Shown here: in pieces, positions 47,100-56,329 of the stretch
How positions within the stretch are numbered: the stretch's first letter is position 1
Layout: the number at the start of each line of letters is the position of its first letter
Source: Paraglaciecola arctica BSs20135
GTDB lineage: Bacteria; Pseudomonadota; Gammaproteobacteria; Enterobacterales; Alteromonadaceae
DNA length: 64,000 nucleotides
Direction of reading: 5' to 3'
NCBI RefSeq assembly: GCF_000314995.1
Contig: NZ_BAEO01000068.1
Location: forward strand, 33,493-97,492
Notes under the pieces: generated by a model
What the model saw: the letters and a program-made list of their open reading frames with translations, nothing else
What the model was told of the DNA's origin: nothing
The model's database searches: none
Program-made: the position numbers and the translations under genes

Positions 47100-47990
47100 A
47101 TGAATATTGAACACCTTAAACTTTTTATTAGAATTGCAGCGACCCATAACATTAGCTTAGCAGGAAGCGAATTAAGGCTATCAGCAGCGGTCGCTAGCGC
47201 GCATATCAATAAATTAGAAGCAGGCCTAGGTGTACGTTTAATTCATCGAACCACAAGAAAAGTGTCACTTACCGAAGAAGGAATAGCCTTTCTTCCTTAC
47301 GCCGAAGATGTGATATCTAGCATTGAAGCAGCCCGAATGTCGGTTGGTGCCGGTAACGCTTCACCAATAGGAACATTACGTGTTGCTGCACCAGCGTCTT
47401 TTGGACGCATGCATATATTGCCTGCACTCACTAACTTTCTAACACTTTATCCTGAATTAAATGTCGATTTAAAACTCTCAGATACTATTGTTGATTTAGT
47501 TGAAGGTGGCTTTGATATTGCGATTCGTAATTCTCAATTAAAGGATTCCAGTTTAATTGCGAGAAAATTAGCAGCTGATAATAGGATTTTGTGTGCATCG
47601 CCAAGTTATTTGCAAAAACACGCAGAGCCAGCCACTCCCCAAGAGTTAAACTCCCACCAATGTATTACCTTAATGGGGCTTGATGATTGGGCATTTCAAA
47701 CACCAAAAGGACAAGTAAACATTAAAGCTAAAGGTAACTTCAGAACCGACAATGGCGAAGCCGTGCGTGACGCTTGTATTAATGGACTGGGAATTACCAT
47801 CAACTCTCGATGGAGTATTTATAAACACTTACAAAATGGAGAACTTATCCAAATCCTTAAAGATTACCCACTGGTAAGTGATACGGCCATTTGGGCCGTT
47901 TACCCTAGCTCTAGGTTACTTGCCCCTAAAGTGAGAGCTTTCATCGATTATTTTACTGACCAATTTGGGGATGCACCCTACTGGGAATAA
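47100..47990 (+). CDS. LysR-family transcriptional regulator
   Basis: The N-terminal winged helix-turn-helix (NIEHLKLFIRIAATHNISLAG, INKLEAGLGVRLIHRTTRKVSLTEEG-type block) spans about residues 1-60, and the co-inducer domain occupies 90-296 (GTLRVAAPASFGRMHILPAL). I use the ATG at 47100 (296 aa) because similarity begins there. An in-frame ATG at 47088 adds four residues. Neither has a clear ribosome site. It is divergent from the quinone-reductase-like gene and upstream of an aldo/keto reductase, so an electrophile or quinone response is inferred. Confidence 0.88.
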   Translation: MNIEHLKLFIRIAATHNISLAGSELRLSAAVASAHINKLEAGLGVRLIHRTTRKVSLTEEGIAFLPYAEDVISSIEAARMSVGAGNASPIGTLRVAAPASFGRMHILPALTNFLTLYPELNVDLKLSDTIVDLVEGGFDIAIRNSQLKDSSLIARKLAADNRILCASPSYLQKHAEPATPQELNSHQCITLMGLDDWAFQTPKGQVNIKAKGNFRTDNGEAVRDACINGLGITINSRWSIYKHLQNGELIQILKDYPLVSDTAIWAVYPSSRLLAPKVRAFIDYFTDQFGDAPYWE

Positions 47991-48113
47991 AAATACTATC
48001 GAGCATAAAATAGAGTTATTTATAAAAATTCACAAAGTTATCAATATTGTTTTCCAAATAGTGATACTTAGGAAGAACAACTGAATATTAATTTAAAATA
48101 TGAGGAAATATAA

Positions 48114-49109
48114 ATGGAATATCGTCGTTTAGGTAAAGCAGGCTTAAAAGTTTCGGCTTTGTCATTGGGCTCTTGGGTTACTTTTGGCAAACAAGTTGAT
48201 ATTAGAGATGCAAAAAAACTATTAAAGACCGCTTACGATGGCGGCATTAACTTCTTTGATAATGCCGAAGGTTATGAAGCTGGGGGATCAGAAAAAATCA
48301 TGGGCGATGCAATTTCTGGCTTAGGTTTAGCACGTGATACCTTCGCAGTTTCCTCTAAAGTATTTTGGGGAGGCGACAAAAAAATGCAAATGGGCTTAAG
48401 CGCTAAACACGTGCGAGATGCATGTGATGCTGCGCTTAAACGCTTACATGTTGACTATTTAGATTTGTACTTTTGCCATCGCCCCGATATTGATACTCCC
48501 ATTGAAGAAACAGTGCGCGCTATGCACAACCTAGTTGTGCAAGGTAAAGTGATATATTGGGGTACGTCAGAGTGGTCGGCACAGCAGATTACCCAAGCCC
48601 ATGCTATATCGCGTCAAGAGCATTTAACCCCACCCACTATGGAGCAACCTCAATATAATTTATTGCACCGCGATAAAGTTGAAGGTGAGTTTACTACGCT
48701 ATATGAACAATATGGCATGGGCACCACAATCTGGTCACCATTAGCTAGCGGATTGTTAACGGGTAAGTATAACGATGGCATTCCTGATGACAGTCGCTTA
48801 AAACTTCCGGGTTATGAATGGCTGCGAGATTTATGGACCAGCGAAGACGGCAAACAAAAGCTCGCTAAAATTAGACAACTGACCACACTCGCTAATGAGT
48901 TAAGTATCAGCCTAACGCATTTATCCATTGCTTGGTGTTTAAAGAATCCGCATGTTAGTACGGTTATTTTAGGTGCGTCTAGATTGTCTCAACTAGAAGA
49001 TAACTTAAGCGCGGTAAATGCTCTTGATAAGTTAACCCCAGAGGTTTTGGAACGCATAGAAAGTATTGTTGATAACAAACCTGCAGCTGAGGAGCGTTTT
49101 GGTCAGTAA
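48114..49109 (+). CDS. aldo/keto reductase, Kv-beta-like
   Basis: A TIM-barrel NADPH oxidoreductase. MEYRRLGKAGLKVSALSLGSW-type opening, FDNAEGYEAGGSE (catalytic Asp and Tyr), SSKVFWGG (Lys) and YFCHRPD (His) give a complete tetrad. VSTVILGASRLSQLEDNL is the C-terminal cofactor motif. It resembles the voltage-gated potassium channel beta-subunit group and E. coli YghZ, which reduces methylglyoxal. Its 331 aa are typical. It is a separate unit 123 bp after the LysR gene, closed by a terminator. Confidence 0.9.
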   Translation: MEYRRLGKAGLKVSALSLGSWVTFGKQVDIRDAKKLLKTAYDGGINFFDNAEGYEAGGSEKIMGDAISGLGLARDTFAVSSKVFWGGDKKMQMGLSAKHVRDACDAALKRLHVDYLDLYFCHRPDIDTPIEETVRAMHNLVVQGKVIYWGTSEWSAQQITQAHAISRQEHLTPPTMEQPQYNLLHRDKVEGEFTTLYEQYGMGTTIWSPLASGLLTGKYNDGIPDDSRLKLPGYEWLRDLWTSEDGKQKLAKIRQLTTLANELSISLTHLSIAWCLKNPHVSTVILGASRLSQLEDNLSAVNALDKLTPEVLERIESIVDNKPAAEERFGQ

Positions 49110-49120
49110 CTTGGCTTTAA

Positions 49121-49150
49121 AACATAGCAGTTAAACCTGCTATGTTTTTT
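49121..49150. terminator. bidirectional intrinsic terminator
   Basis: AACATAGCAG pairs with CTGCTATGTT around TTAAAC and is followed by a T-run. It lies between the convergent aldo/keto reductase and the 63-aa gene. Confidence 0.85.
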
Positions 49151-49160
49151 CTATAGGTTT

Positions 49161-49352
49161 TTACTCAGCAGCACGAGCTTTACGGAAACCTTTTTTAAAT
49201 CCAGATTTAAAAGCCTTATTCAGTAAATCCACATAATGTTCAGCAGTCGCGGCATGAGAGGTTTCCAGCCAAGTGCGATCACTGCCGTCTACCACCTGAT
49301 ACTGTCCCTCGTTGGTGTTCACCCAGAAAGGGCTTAGTTCTTCATCACTCAT
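49161..49352 (-). CDS. small conserved-looking hypothetical protein (63 aa)
   Basis: I do not recognise a named family. The protein is soluble and splits into an acidic, aromatic first half (residues 1-40) and a basic C-terminal tail (GFKKGFRKARAAE), which suggests nucleic-acid or membrane contact. It is read as a real gene because it fills the space between a terminator and rlmA, lies on the rlmA strand, and is not a shadow of another ORF. It may be the last cistron of a short unit with rlmA, 44 bp upstream. Confidence 0.6.
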   Translation of the reverse strand: MSDEELSPFWVNTNEGQYQVVDGSDRTWLETSHAATAEHYVDLLNKAFKSGFKKGFRKARAAE

Positions 49353-49396
49353 AAAACACCTATTTATTCATGCCTTTGTCGACTCTAGACTTAAGC

Positions 49397-50230
49397 CTAT
49401 TGTTTGTTATACACACAAACATCAAAATCTGTAGTGAATTGTTGCAAGTTATCTACTAACTTCTGCTTTTTCTCAGCAGTTGCCGACCAGTAGTAAGGTG
49501 TCATCATTAACAGGTTTTCCCTTTGATCTGGTTCGGTGAGTTGCATAACAAAACTTACATTTAGCTGTTCTGCTAAAGAAAATCCATCTGGCGTTAGCTG
49601 CTCTGCTTTGTGCTCAGTAGGATTGTCGTATAAAGCCTGTTTAAATTCATATAAATGATTCGCGGCGGGATTAACTGTAATCCATATGCCAGTGGACTTT
49701 AATACACGATGAATTTCGAGCTCACTGCTGGGCGCAAAGATTTGCAATACAGTGTCCTGACTATTATTTTCAAGTGGTAATTGAAAAGTACTCGCCACTG
49801 CGAAATGGTTTTTGGGGTATTTCTTAGCGGCTTTTTGCACCGCAAACTTAGATATGTCTAAGCCACTAAACCCAATTTTAATGTCAACTTGATTGCTAGA
49901 TTGACTCACCTGATCCATGTAATAACCTTCACCACAGCCAGCATCAAAAAAACTCACTTCAGTTTGATCTGCAAGTGTTGTGAGATGCCGCTTAAAGATT
50001 TCGGAAATGGCATCTGCTAAAGGCTGATAATGGCCTTGCTCTAAAAAAGCACGGCGACCATTGACCATTTGTTTGTTATCACCAGGCTGTTTGCTATTTT
50101 TATGTTGGGCCAATAATAAATTAACATAGCCTTCTTTCGCCACATCATAACTATGGCCATTTGTACAAGCCCAGGACTTATTATTAAGAAACAGCACATT
50201 TGCGCAAGAGGGGCATTTCCACGACGACAT
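49397..50230 (-). CDS. rlmA: 23S rRNA (guanine-745-N1)-methyltransferase
   Basis: It methylates G745 in helix 35 of 23S rRNA with SAM. The N-terminal zinc knuckle is visible as CPSC near residue 6 and CTNGH near residue 22. NLLLAQHKNSKQPGD is the conserved linker. The SAM domain contains FDAGCGEGYYMDQV and ends the core with LQIFAPSSELEIHRVLK-type sequence. It has 277 aa (E. coli RlmA(I) 269). It is divergent from the tricorn-like gene. Confidence 0.93.
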   Translation of the reverse strand: MSSWKCPSCANVLFLNNKSWACTNGHSYDVAKEGYVNLLLAQHKNSKQPGDNKQMVNGRRAFLEQGHYQPLADAISEIFKRHLTTLADQTEVSFFDAGCGEGYYMDQVSQSSNQVDIKIGFSGLDISKFAVQKAAKKYPKNHFAVASTFQLPLENNSQDTVLQIFAPSSELEIHRVLKSTGIWITVNPAANHLYEFKQALYDNPTEHKAEQLTPDGFSLAEQLNVSFVMQLTEPDQRENLLMMTPYYWSATAEKKQKLVDNLQQFTTDFDVCVYNKQ

Positions 50231-50395
50231 AAACTATTGATAAACCTTATTAAGACCGCATTTTTCGAAGATGGAAATTGTAACATCATCATAGACATGT
50301 TTACTTCTTTGTTATTAACTGAGCTTCTATTTTATAATTTCGTAATAAATGATTAATTTGTTTGGACTCGCCCACCAACCCAAAGGAACCAATAA

Positions 50396-53300
50396 ATGCG
50401 CTCGATTTTTTTAATATATTTACTGCTAGTGACACAACCTGTTTTAGCCATGTCAGGTTATTACCGTTATCCCGCGTTACATAATGACACTTTGGTTTTC
50501 ACCGCTGAAGGTGATTTATGGACAACCACATTAGGTGAAAAATATGCCAAGCGCTTAACCACACACCCTGCTGAAGAAATAGAATCCAGCATTTCTCCTG
50601 ATGGCAATTGGGTAGCCTTTGTAGCCAATTACTCGGGCGCATCAGAAGTGCATGTTATGCCTATTCAAGGAGGTTTAGCCAAACGTATTACATTTGAAAA
50701 CGTTAGGGTGAAAGTGCAGGGTTGGAGCGCCGATTCAAAAGTATTATATAGCTATAATGGCCGAGTAGGTCCTGCCGGAAACTGGACCCTCAAACAAGTT
50801 GACCCCGTTACCCTTATCACTACTACTATTCCCTTGGCTGATGCGGTGGAAGGTACAATAACAACCGATGGCAACACATTATTTTTCACTCAGTTTGGCT
50901 TACAAATATCCAATGATAATGCTCGCGCTTATCAAGGAGGCGCAAAAGGAGAGCTGTGGAAGTACAAGTTAGGATCAAATGAAGAAGCGACTCAACTTAC
51001 CGTAAAACATAAAGGTTCGGCTCGTACCCCTATGATATCTGGCGAGCGTTTATATTTTATTAGCAATCAAAGCGGCAGCGACAATATTTGGTCAATGAAA
51101 CTTAATGGTCGAGATCAACAACAACATACTCAATATCAAGATTGGGAAGTCAGAACCGCTCGACTAAACAACAATAAAATTGTTTACCAACTAGGTGCCG
51201 ACATTAAAATTTTTGATATCTCAAGTGGGCAAAGTTCAGTGGTGGATATCGCACTTACTTCAGATTTCCCAGAGTTAAGAGAGCACTGGGTTAATGACCC
51301 TTTGAAGAACCTCACTTCGGCAAAACAAGCTGGCGATACTAAAAAAGTGTTATTAACAGCCCGAGGACGAGTTGCTATTGCCGCCACTGATGGGTCAAGA
51401 TTAATTGAAATTGCGACTCCCGAAGATTCCCGAACCCGCAAGGCATTATTAAGTCACGACAAAAAGTCAGTTTATGCTCTAAACGACAGCAGCGGCGAAA
51501 TGGAAATTTGGCAATATCCTGCTGATGGTTCACAGGGTGGTGAACAATTAACCTTTGATGGCAAAATATTTCGCTGGGATCTTTACCTATCGCCTGATGG
51601 GAAGTCTATCGCCCATGATGATAAAAACGGTGACTTGTGGCTGTTAAATATAGCCAGCAAAAAAAATGAAAAGGTACTCTCAAATAGTGTAGGTAATTTT
51701 CCCATCGATTCTTTGGCATGGTCTAGCAACAGCCAACTTATCGCTATCACTTATACGGAAGTAAAAGCAGAGCGTAGCCAAATATTGCTCATTGATACCT
51801 TAAACAACAAACACCAGACTCTTACAAGTGAGAAGTATGCTTCGTTTTCACCGGCATTTTCTAGCGATACAAATTGGTTGTATTTTTTATCTGACCGTCA
51901 CTTTGACAGCTTCCCTAATTCACCTTGGGGAGACAGAAATATGGGCGCAAGTTTTGATAGAAGAACAGAAATTTTTGCTATTGCCTTAAAAGAAGAAGCA
52001 AAATTTCCATTCGAACAACCTACTGAACTCGATGGGCTAGATACACAAAAAGACCCCGAAGTAGATAATGAAAAAGACCAAGCTGATGGTCAGAAAGATA
52101 CAGATTCATCGGAAGAAAAAACCACTGCAGACCAGCCAAAAATCGCTGTGGATTGGCAAAACATTAACGACAGATTATGGCAAGTTCCTGTTGCATCTGG
52201 TAACTACTCAAAAATGTTAGCAAACAAAAAGTTCTTATATGTGCTGGACAAAATTACCGAACCTAACAGCCAAGCAGAATTAAAATCGATAAAAATAGAA
52301 CCTAAAAGCAAATCTAGTACTTTCTTAGGATCGGTGCAGTCTTTTGGTTTGTCTGACGATGGTCAGACACTATTTTTGCAGAAAACGGGCAGCAAAAAAG
52401 ACATGTATCTGGTATCGGCTAACGCCAAATTTTCAAGTACCGCAAAAGACACTAAAGTAAATACCTCCGACTGGAAGTTACATGTCAACCCGCAGCAAGA
52501 GTGGCAGCAGATATTTCACGACGCCTGGTTAATGCATCGTGATTCGTTATTCGATAAAAACATGCGCGGATTAGATTGGTCTGCAGTCAAACAAAAGTAT
52601 CAACCTTTGTTAGCACGTTTGACCGATCGTAATGAGTTAAACGATATATTTAAACAAATGATGGGCGAATTAAATACCTTACACTCCCAAGTGCGGGGTG
52701 GCGACTTGCCAAAGGATAACAACACCGCCAAAGCTGCGACTTTAGGCGCAGAATATTCTCAGGATAAACAAGGCGTGAAAATTGAACATATTTATAGCAA
52801 TGACCCTGAACTTATCAGCCGCCTATCGCCACTAGCCAAGCCCGGTGTTAACGCTAAAGTAGGCGATATCATTAGCGCCATTAATGGTCAAAGTATACAA
52901 ACCATTCCCGACATTGCTAAGGCGCTACAAAATCAAGCTGGAAAACAAGTATTGCTGAGTCTAACTCGAGCAACAGAGCAACTAAAAACTGTAGTCAAAC
53001 CCAGTTCAACTAGAGACGATTATTACAATCGTTATTTCGATTGGGTGACGCAGAATCAACAAAAAGTGCATCAAGCTAATGATGAGTTAGGTTATTTACA
53101 TTTACGTGCAATGGGCGCTGGTGACGTGGCTAATTTTGCTAGAGAATTCTATGCGCAATATAAAAAGCAAGGACTTATCATTGACGTCAGACGTAATAAT
53201 GGTGGCAATGTCGATAGCTGGATATTAGAAAAACTACTCAAAAGAGCTTGGTCATTTTGGCAAGTGCGCGGTGGCGAATCCTTTACTAACATGCAACAAA

Positions 53301-53707
53301 CCTTCAGAGGACATTTAGTTGTATTGGCAGATCAATTTACCTATTCAGACGGAGAAACCTTTACCGCTGGTATTAAAGCCCTAAAGCTCGGTACAGTAAT
53401 TGGTAAACAGACAGCAGGCGCAGGTGTGTGGTTAAGTGGTCGTAATAGACAAACAGACGGAGGTATGTCTCGAGTAGCCGAATATCCTGTTTACGCCATA
53501 GACGGCCGCTGGATCACAGAAGGCAGAGGTATCTCTCCAGATATCGAAGTCGACAATTTACCCTACGCGACTTTTAATGGTGAAGATGCGCAATTGCAGG
53601 CGGCAATTAAATTACTTCAGAAAAAGATTAACAAAGATCCCGTTAAACCTTTGAAAGTTAGATCTTTTCCTAAGGTCAATGTGCCGGCTGATGATATAAT
53701 CGATTAA
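50396..53707 (+). CDS. tricorn-like S41 protease
   Basis: A large exported peptidase of the tricorn family. The signal peptide ends near residue 18 (TQPVLAMSG). Two beta-propeller regions built of WD40-like/PD40 repeats occupy about 30-300 and 320-560 (DGNWVAFVAN, DGKSIAHDDKNG). A Lys/Asp-rich linker lies near 545-580. A PDZ-like domain (about 800-860) precedes the S41 core, with the nucleophile region TYSDGETFTAG and GKQTAGAGVW. Archaeal tricorn degrades peptides from the proteasome, and bacterial homologues are probably periplasmic scavengers. Its 1103 aa are close to the family length. An MBL-fold gene follows 46 bp later. Confidence 0.9.
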   Translation: MRSIFLIYLLLVTQPVLAMSGYYRYPALHNDTLVFTAEGDLWTTTLGEKYAKRLTTHPAEEIESSISPDGNWVAFVANYSGASEVHVMPIQGGLAKRITFENVRVKVQGWSADSKVLYSYNGRVGPAGNWTLKQVDPVTLITTTIPLADAVEGTITTDGNTLFFTQFGLQISNDNARAYQGGAKGELWKYKLGSNEEATQLTVKHKGSARTPMISGERLYFISNQSGSDNIWSMKLNGRDQQQHTQYQDWEVRTARLNNNKIVYQLGADIKIFDISSGQSSVVDIALTSDFPELREHWVNDPLKNLTSAKQAGDTKKVLLTARGRVAIAATDGSRLIEIATPEDSRTRKALLSHDKKSVYALNDSSGEMEIWQYPADGSQGGEQLTFDGKIFRWDLYLSPDGKSIAHDDKNGDLWLLNIASKKNEKVLSNSVGNFPIDSLAWSSNSQLIAITYTEVKAERSQILLIDTLNNKHQTLTSEKYASFSPAFSSDTNWLYFLSDRHFDSFPNSPWGDRNMGASFDRRTEIFAIALKEEAKFPFEQPTELDGLDTQKDPEVDNEKDQADGQKDTDSSEEKTTADQPKIAVDWQNINDRLWQVPVASGNYSKMLANKKFLYVLDKITEPNSQAELKSIKIEPKSKSSTFLGSVQSFGLSDDGQTLFLQKTGSKKDMYLVSANAKFSSTAKDTKVNTSDWKLHVNPQQEWQQIFHDAWLMHRDSLFDKNMRGLDWSAVKQKYQPLLARLTDRNELNDIFKQMMGELNTLHSQVRGGDLPKDNNTAKAATLGAEYSQDKQGVKIEHIYSNDPELISRLSPLAKPGVNAKVGDIISAINGQSIQTIPDIAKALQNQAGKQVLLSLTRATEQLKTVVKPSSTRDDYYNRYFDWVTQNQQKVHQANDELGYLHLRAMGAGDVANFAREFYAQYKKQGLIIDVRRNNGGNVDSWILEKLLKRAWSFWQVRGGESFTNMQQTFRGHLVVLADQFTYSDGETFTAGIKALKLGTVIGKQTAGAGVWLSGRNRQTDGGMSRVAEYPVYAIDGRWITEGRGISPDIEVDNLPYATFNGEDAQLQAAIKLLQKKINKDPVKPLKVRSFPKVNVPADDIID

Positions 53708-53753
53708 CAATAAGCTGAGTGCAAAGCTATCGCTAACTAGGAGAAAAAGAGTC

Positions 53754-54674
53754 ATGTTTAAACAGGTCTCAATACTGACAGTGTTATTACTATTAATGAC
53801 GTTTAGCAGCAGCAGCTTTGCCAACCAGTGCAAAACTGACCAAATAAAATTACAAGTTTTGGGCTCTGGTGGCCCTGAACTTGACGATGGCCGAAATTCC
53901 AGCGGCTATTTAATTTGGTATCAGAATAAAGCCCGCGTACTCATAGATGCTGGCGCGGGTTCAAGTGTTGAATATGGGCGAAGTGGCGCTAAGTTTGAAG
54001 ATTTACAGGGTATTTTACTGACTCATTTACATGTCGATCATAGTGCTGACTTAGCCGCGTTTATTAAAGGTAGTTACTTTACTTCAAGAAGTACTAACCT
54101 CCTCCTCTATGGCCCAGCTGCAAACGATCTAATGCCTTCAACTAGTGACTATCTGCAACGATTAATGGGTGACAAAGGTGCGTTTGCGTACCTAAAAGAT
54201 TATGTCAACAAACGCCATGACTCTGACTACAAGGTTGTTGCAACAGATGTTCCACTAGTAATAGGACAGACCTTTGACTACTCACTTGGAAACAACATCA
54301 AAGCTAAGGCTACTTTTGTGCACCACGGTCCAGTAGCGGCTGTCGCTTGGCGAGTTGAGCTGGCTGGATGTAGTATTGTGTTTTCTGGCGATATGAATAA
54401 TCAATTTGATGTGCTTAGTGCATTCGCTAATGGGGCCGATATATTAGTAGCCAATAATGCGGTACCCGATAATGCTTCTGGTGCAGCTATCAACCTACAT
54501 ATGACACCATCTACAATAGCCAAGATAGCTAAAAAAGCCCAAATCAAACAACTTGTGTTATCACATTTTATGAAACGCACCTTAGCCGTTCAAAAAGAAA
54601 CAAAAAGCATCATTAGCCAAAAGTATCCTGGGCCGATATACCTTGCAACTGATGGTATGGTTGTTAGCTTGTAA
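53754..54674 (+). CDS. exported metallo-beta-lactamase-fold hydrolase
   Basis: A signal peptide covers about residues 1-23 (TVLLLLMTFSSSSFA). The MBL fold shows LTHLHVDHSADLAAF (HxHxDH), FSGDMN for the bridging Asp, and VLSHFMKR for the last His. QVLGSGGPELDDGRNSSGYL resembles RNase Z/arylsulfatase-like members. It has 306 aa. It is not a close match to clinical beta-lactamases or to quorum-quenching lactonases. It probably shares a transcript with the tricorn-like protease. Confidence 0.85.
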   Translation: MFKQVSILTVLLLLMTFSSSSFANQCKTDQIKLQVLGSGGPELDDGRNSSGYLIWYQNKARVLIDAGAGSSVEYGRSGAKFEDLQGILLTHLHVDHSADLAAFIKGSYFTSRSTNLLLYGPAANDLMPSTSDYLQRLMGDKGAFAYLKDYVNKRHDSDYKVVATDVPLVIGQTFDYSLGNNIKAKATFVHHGPVAAVAWRVELAGCSIVFSGDMNNQFDVLSAFANGADILVANNAVPDNASGAAINLHMTPSTIAKIAKKAQIKQLVLSHFMKRTLAVQKETKSIISQKYPGPIYLATDGMVVSL

Positions 54675-54680
54675 ACCCTT

Positions 54681-54799
54681 CATCCTTGAAACTGCACCTT
54701 TGTTGGCTACATTCTTTCGCCCCAATCACTTAGTGTACTAAGCTCATGGGATCTCATTCATTTGCCGCCTCGGTGCAATCCCAATGATTTTGGGTATAG
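54681..54799. repeat. candidate dispersed intergenic element
   Basis: A 119-bp noncoding stretch between two convergent genes with an internal CTTAG/CTAAG hairpin around TGTA, and CTGCACC near the left end facing a TTGCACC complement near the right. From memory, very similar stretches recur between genes in related marine bacteria. No second copy exists in this window, so I cannot show repetition here. Confidence 0.45.
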
Positions 54800-54804
54800 G
54801 CTAT

Positions 54805-55707
54805 TTATTTGCTTGATTGCAGCGCTATAAACCTATCGGTGATGACCTTTAACCCTTTGCCTTTATTATTAATTTTCCAAGCTAAAAAGGATTCTACACC
54901 GCCTTTTTGTTGTATGCCTAGAGGTAACAGAATGCCTTTATCAAGATAACCTTGGATCCGATGTTTTGGTATATTGCCAATACCTATACCTGCCAATATT
55001 GCATGTATTTTTTGATCCATGTTTTGCACATAAAACATCTGACCATCACTGCTTAACCCTTCACTGCGTGTTATTCCGCTAAATGACGTATCGTGAATAA
55101 CAATACGCCTAAGCTGTGCCAACAATCTCTCTGTATTTTGTTTATTATCTAACTGTTTTGCTAAGGCGTGATTAGCTGCAATGACAGGTACTAATTCACC
55201 ACGCTCAATAACAACCGCTCTATAACCTTTTAGCGAAGGTACGGGCCCCGGAGCCCCTACCAACAAGTCAACTCTACCTTGCTCTAACGCTTCCCATCCG
55301 CCGTTTAATACACATTCAGATATATCAATTTCGACTGTTGGAAATTCCAGCAAAAACGCACTTATTACTTGAAAAAAATCTACATAAGACTGCAGTGATT
55401 CAATACCAATACTGATCCGAGGCTCCCACCCCGTTGCTACTTCCTTGGCTTTGTCAGCCAACCTGCGGGTAGTTTGCAAAATTTCTCTGCCTTCGGCCAA
55501 GATCAAACGCCCCGCTGGGGTTAAAACTGAACGACGACCCAAACGTTGAAATAACGAAATCCCAAGTTGCTCTTCAAGTTTCTGTACTGCGTAAGAAATG
55601 GCAGAAGTGGCTTTGTTCAGCTCTTCTGCTGCTTTTGCAAAACTGCCACGCCGCTCGATAGCATCAAGAGTTTCAAGCACCTCTATACTAATTGGATTTC
55701 TAGCCAC
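54805..55707 (-). CDS. LysR-family regulator of the DoxX-azoR-yqjG group
   Basis: The winged helix-turn-helix (ISIEVLETLDAIERRGSFAKAAEEL, VQKLEEQLGISLFQRLGRRSVLT-like) covers residues 5-65, and the effector domain runs to residue 300. It is divergent from DoxX, azoreductase and glutathionyl-hydroquinone reductase, with a perfect palindrome in the shared promoter. A role in sensing quinones or azo-type electrophiles is inferred from those targets. Confidence 0.88.
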   Translation of the reverse strand: MARNPISIEVLETLDAIERRGSFAKAAEELNKATSAISYAVQKLEEQLGISLFQRLGRRSVLTPAGRLILAEGREILQTTRRLADKAKEVATGWEPRISIGIESLQSYVDFFQVISAFLLEFPTVEIDISECVLNGGWEALEQGRVDLLVGAPGPVPSLKGYRAVVIERGELVPVIAANHALAKQLDNKQNTERLLAQLRRIVIHDTSFSGITRSEGLSSDGQMFYVQNMDQKIHAILAGIGIGNIPKHRIQGYLDKGILLPLGIQQKGGVESFLAWKINNKGKGLKVITDRFIALQSSK

Positions 55708-55723
55708 TGCATCAACGCCCCAT

Positions 55724-55742
55724 TGTTCTAATAATTAGAACA
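55724..55742. promoter_or_regulatory. 19-bp perfect palindrome, probable LysR operator
   Basis: TGTTCTAAT, A, ATTAGAACA is a perfect 9+1+9 palindrome with the T-N11-A form favoured by LysR proteins. It lies 17 bp before the regulator start and about 90 bp before doxX, suitable for joint autoregulation and activation. Confidence 0.7.
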
Positions 55743-55830
55743 TATTAAACATATTTACCCCCTTATTCCAAATATTCAACTCAGTACAATGGCCCCATCA
55801 GTTACCTAAACACTTTATTGGAACAACAAA

Positions 55831-56280
55831 ATGAAAACATTTATCAATACATTAACCTCAACAAAATTGGGTCTAGATACCCTGCCGGTTCGTATAGGTG
55901 CAGGGATCATATTTACCGCTCACGGCGCTCAAAAGCTATTTGGCTGGTTTGGCGGCTATGGTTTAGAAGGCACGGCAGGTTGGATGGAATCAATAGGTCT
56001 TGCTCCCGGTACTTTAATGGCAGCTTTGGCAGGTGGTGCTGAATTTTTTGGTGGTTTGTTATTAATAGCAGGATTATTGGTACGCCCTACTGCAGTGGTT
56101 TTAGCCGTAACTATGTTGGTAGCAATTTGCACAGTGCATATTCAAAACGGCCTGTTTATGTCCAATGGCGGTTACGAATTTGGTTTGGCGTTGTTAGTTA
56201 TAAGCGTGGGTTTAGCGATTAGAGGCGCAGGAAGCCTGAGCTTGGACAATCTATTACACAACAAATTTAGCAATCAATAA
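55831..56280 (+). CDS. DoxX family membrane protein
   Basis: A four-helix inner-membrane protein: RIGAGIIFTAHGAQKLFGWFGG-type first helix with the conserved His-Gly-x-Gln-Lys-Leu-Phe, then APGTLMAALAGGAEFFGGLLL, a third helix with VLAVTMLVAI, and LALLVISVGLAI. The family is linked to redox stress and, in some bacteria, to thiosulfate:quinone chemistry. It has 149 aa. It starts a cluster with azoR and yqjG, 49 bp and then overlapping. Confidence 0.88.
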   Translation: MKTFINTLTSTKLGLDTLPVRIGAGIIFTAHGAQKLFGWFGGYGLEGTAGWMESIGLAPGTLMAALAGGAEFFGGLLLIAGLLVRPTAVVLAVTMLVAICTVHIQNGLFMSNGGYEFGLALLVISVGLAIRGAGSLSLDNLLHNKFSNQ

Positions 56281-56329
56281 ACCTAACTCTTAATCGTAAC
56301 TATTAATCGAAACTTATCTGGAGAATACA

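Noticed and set aside
53754..54674. Beta-lactamase resistance gene
   Set aside because: The metal motif is the general MBL HxHxDH, but the sequence resembles RNase Z/arylsulfatase-like hydrolases and lacks class B lactamase features.
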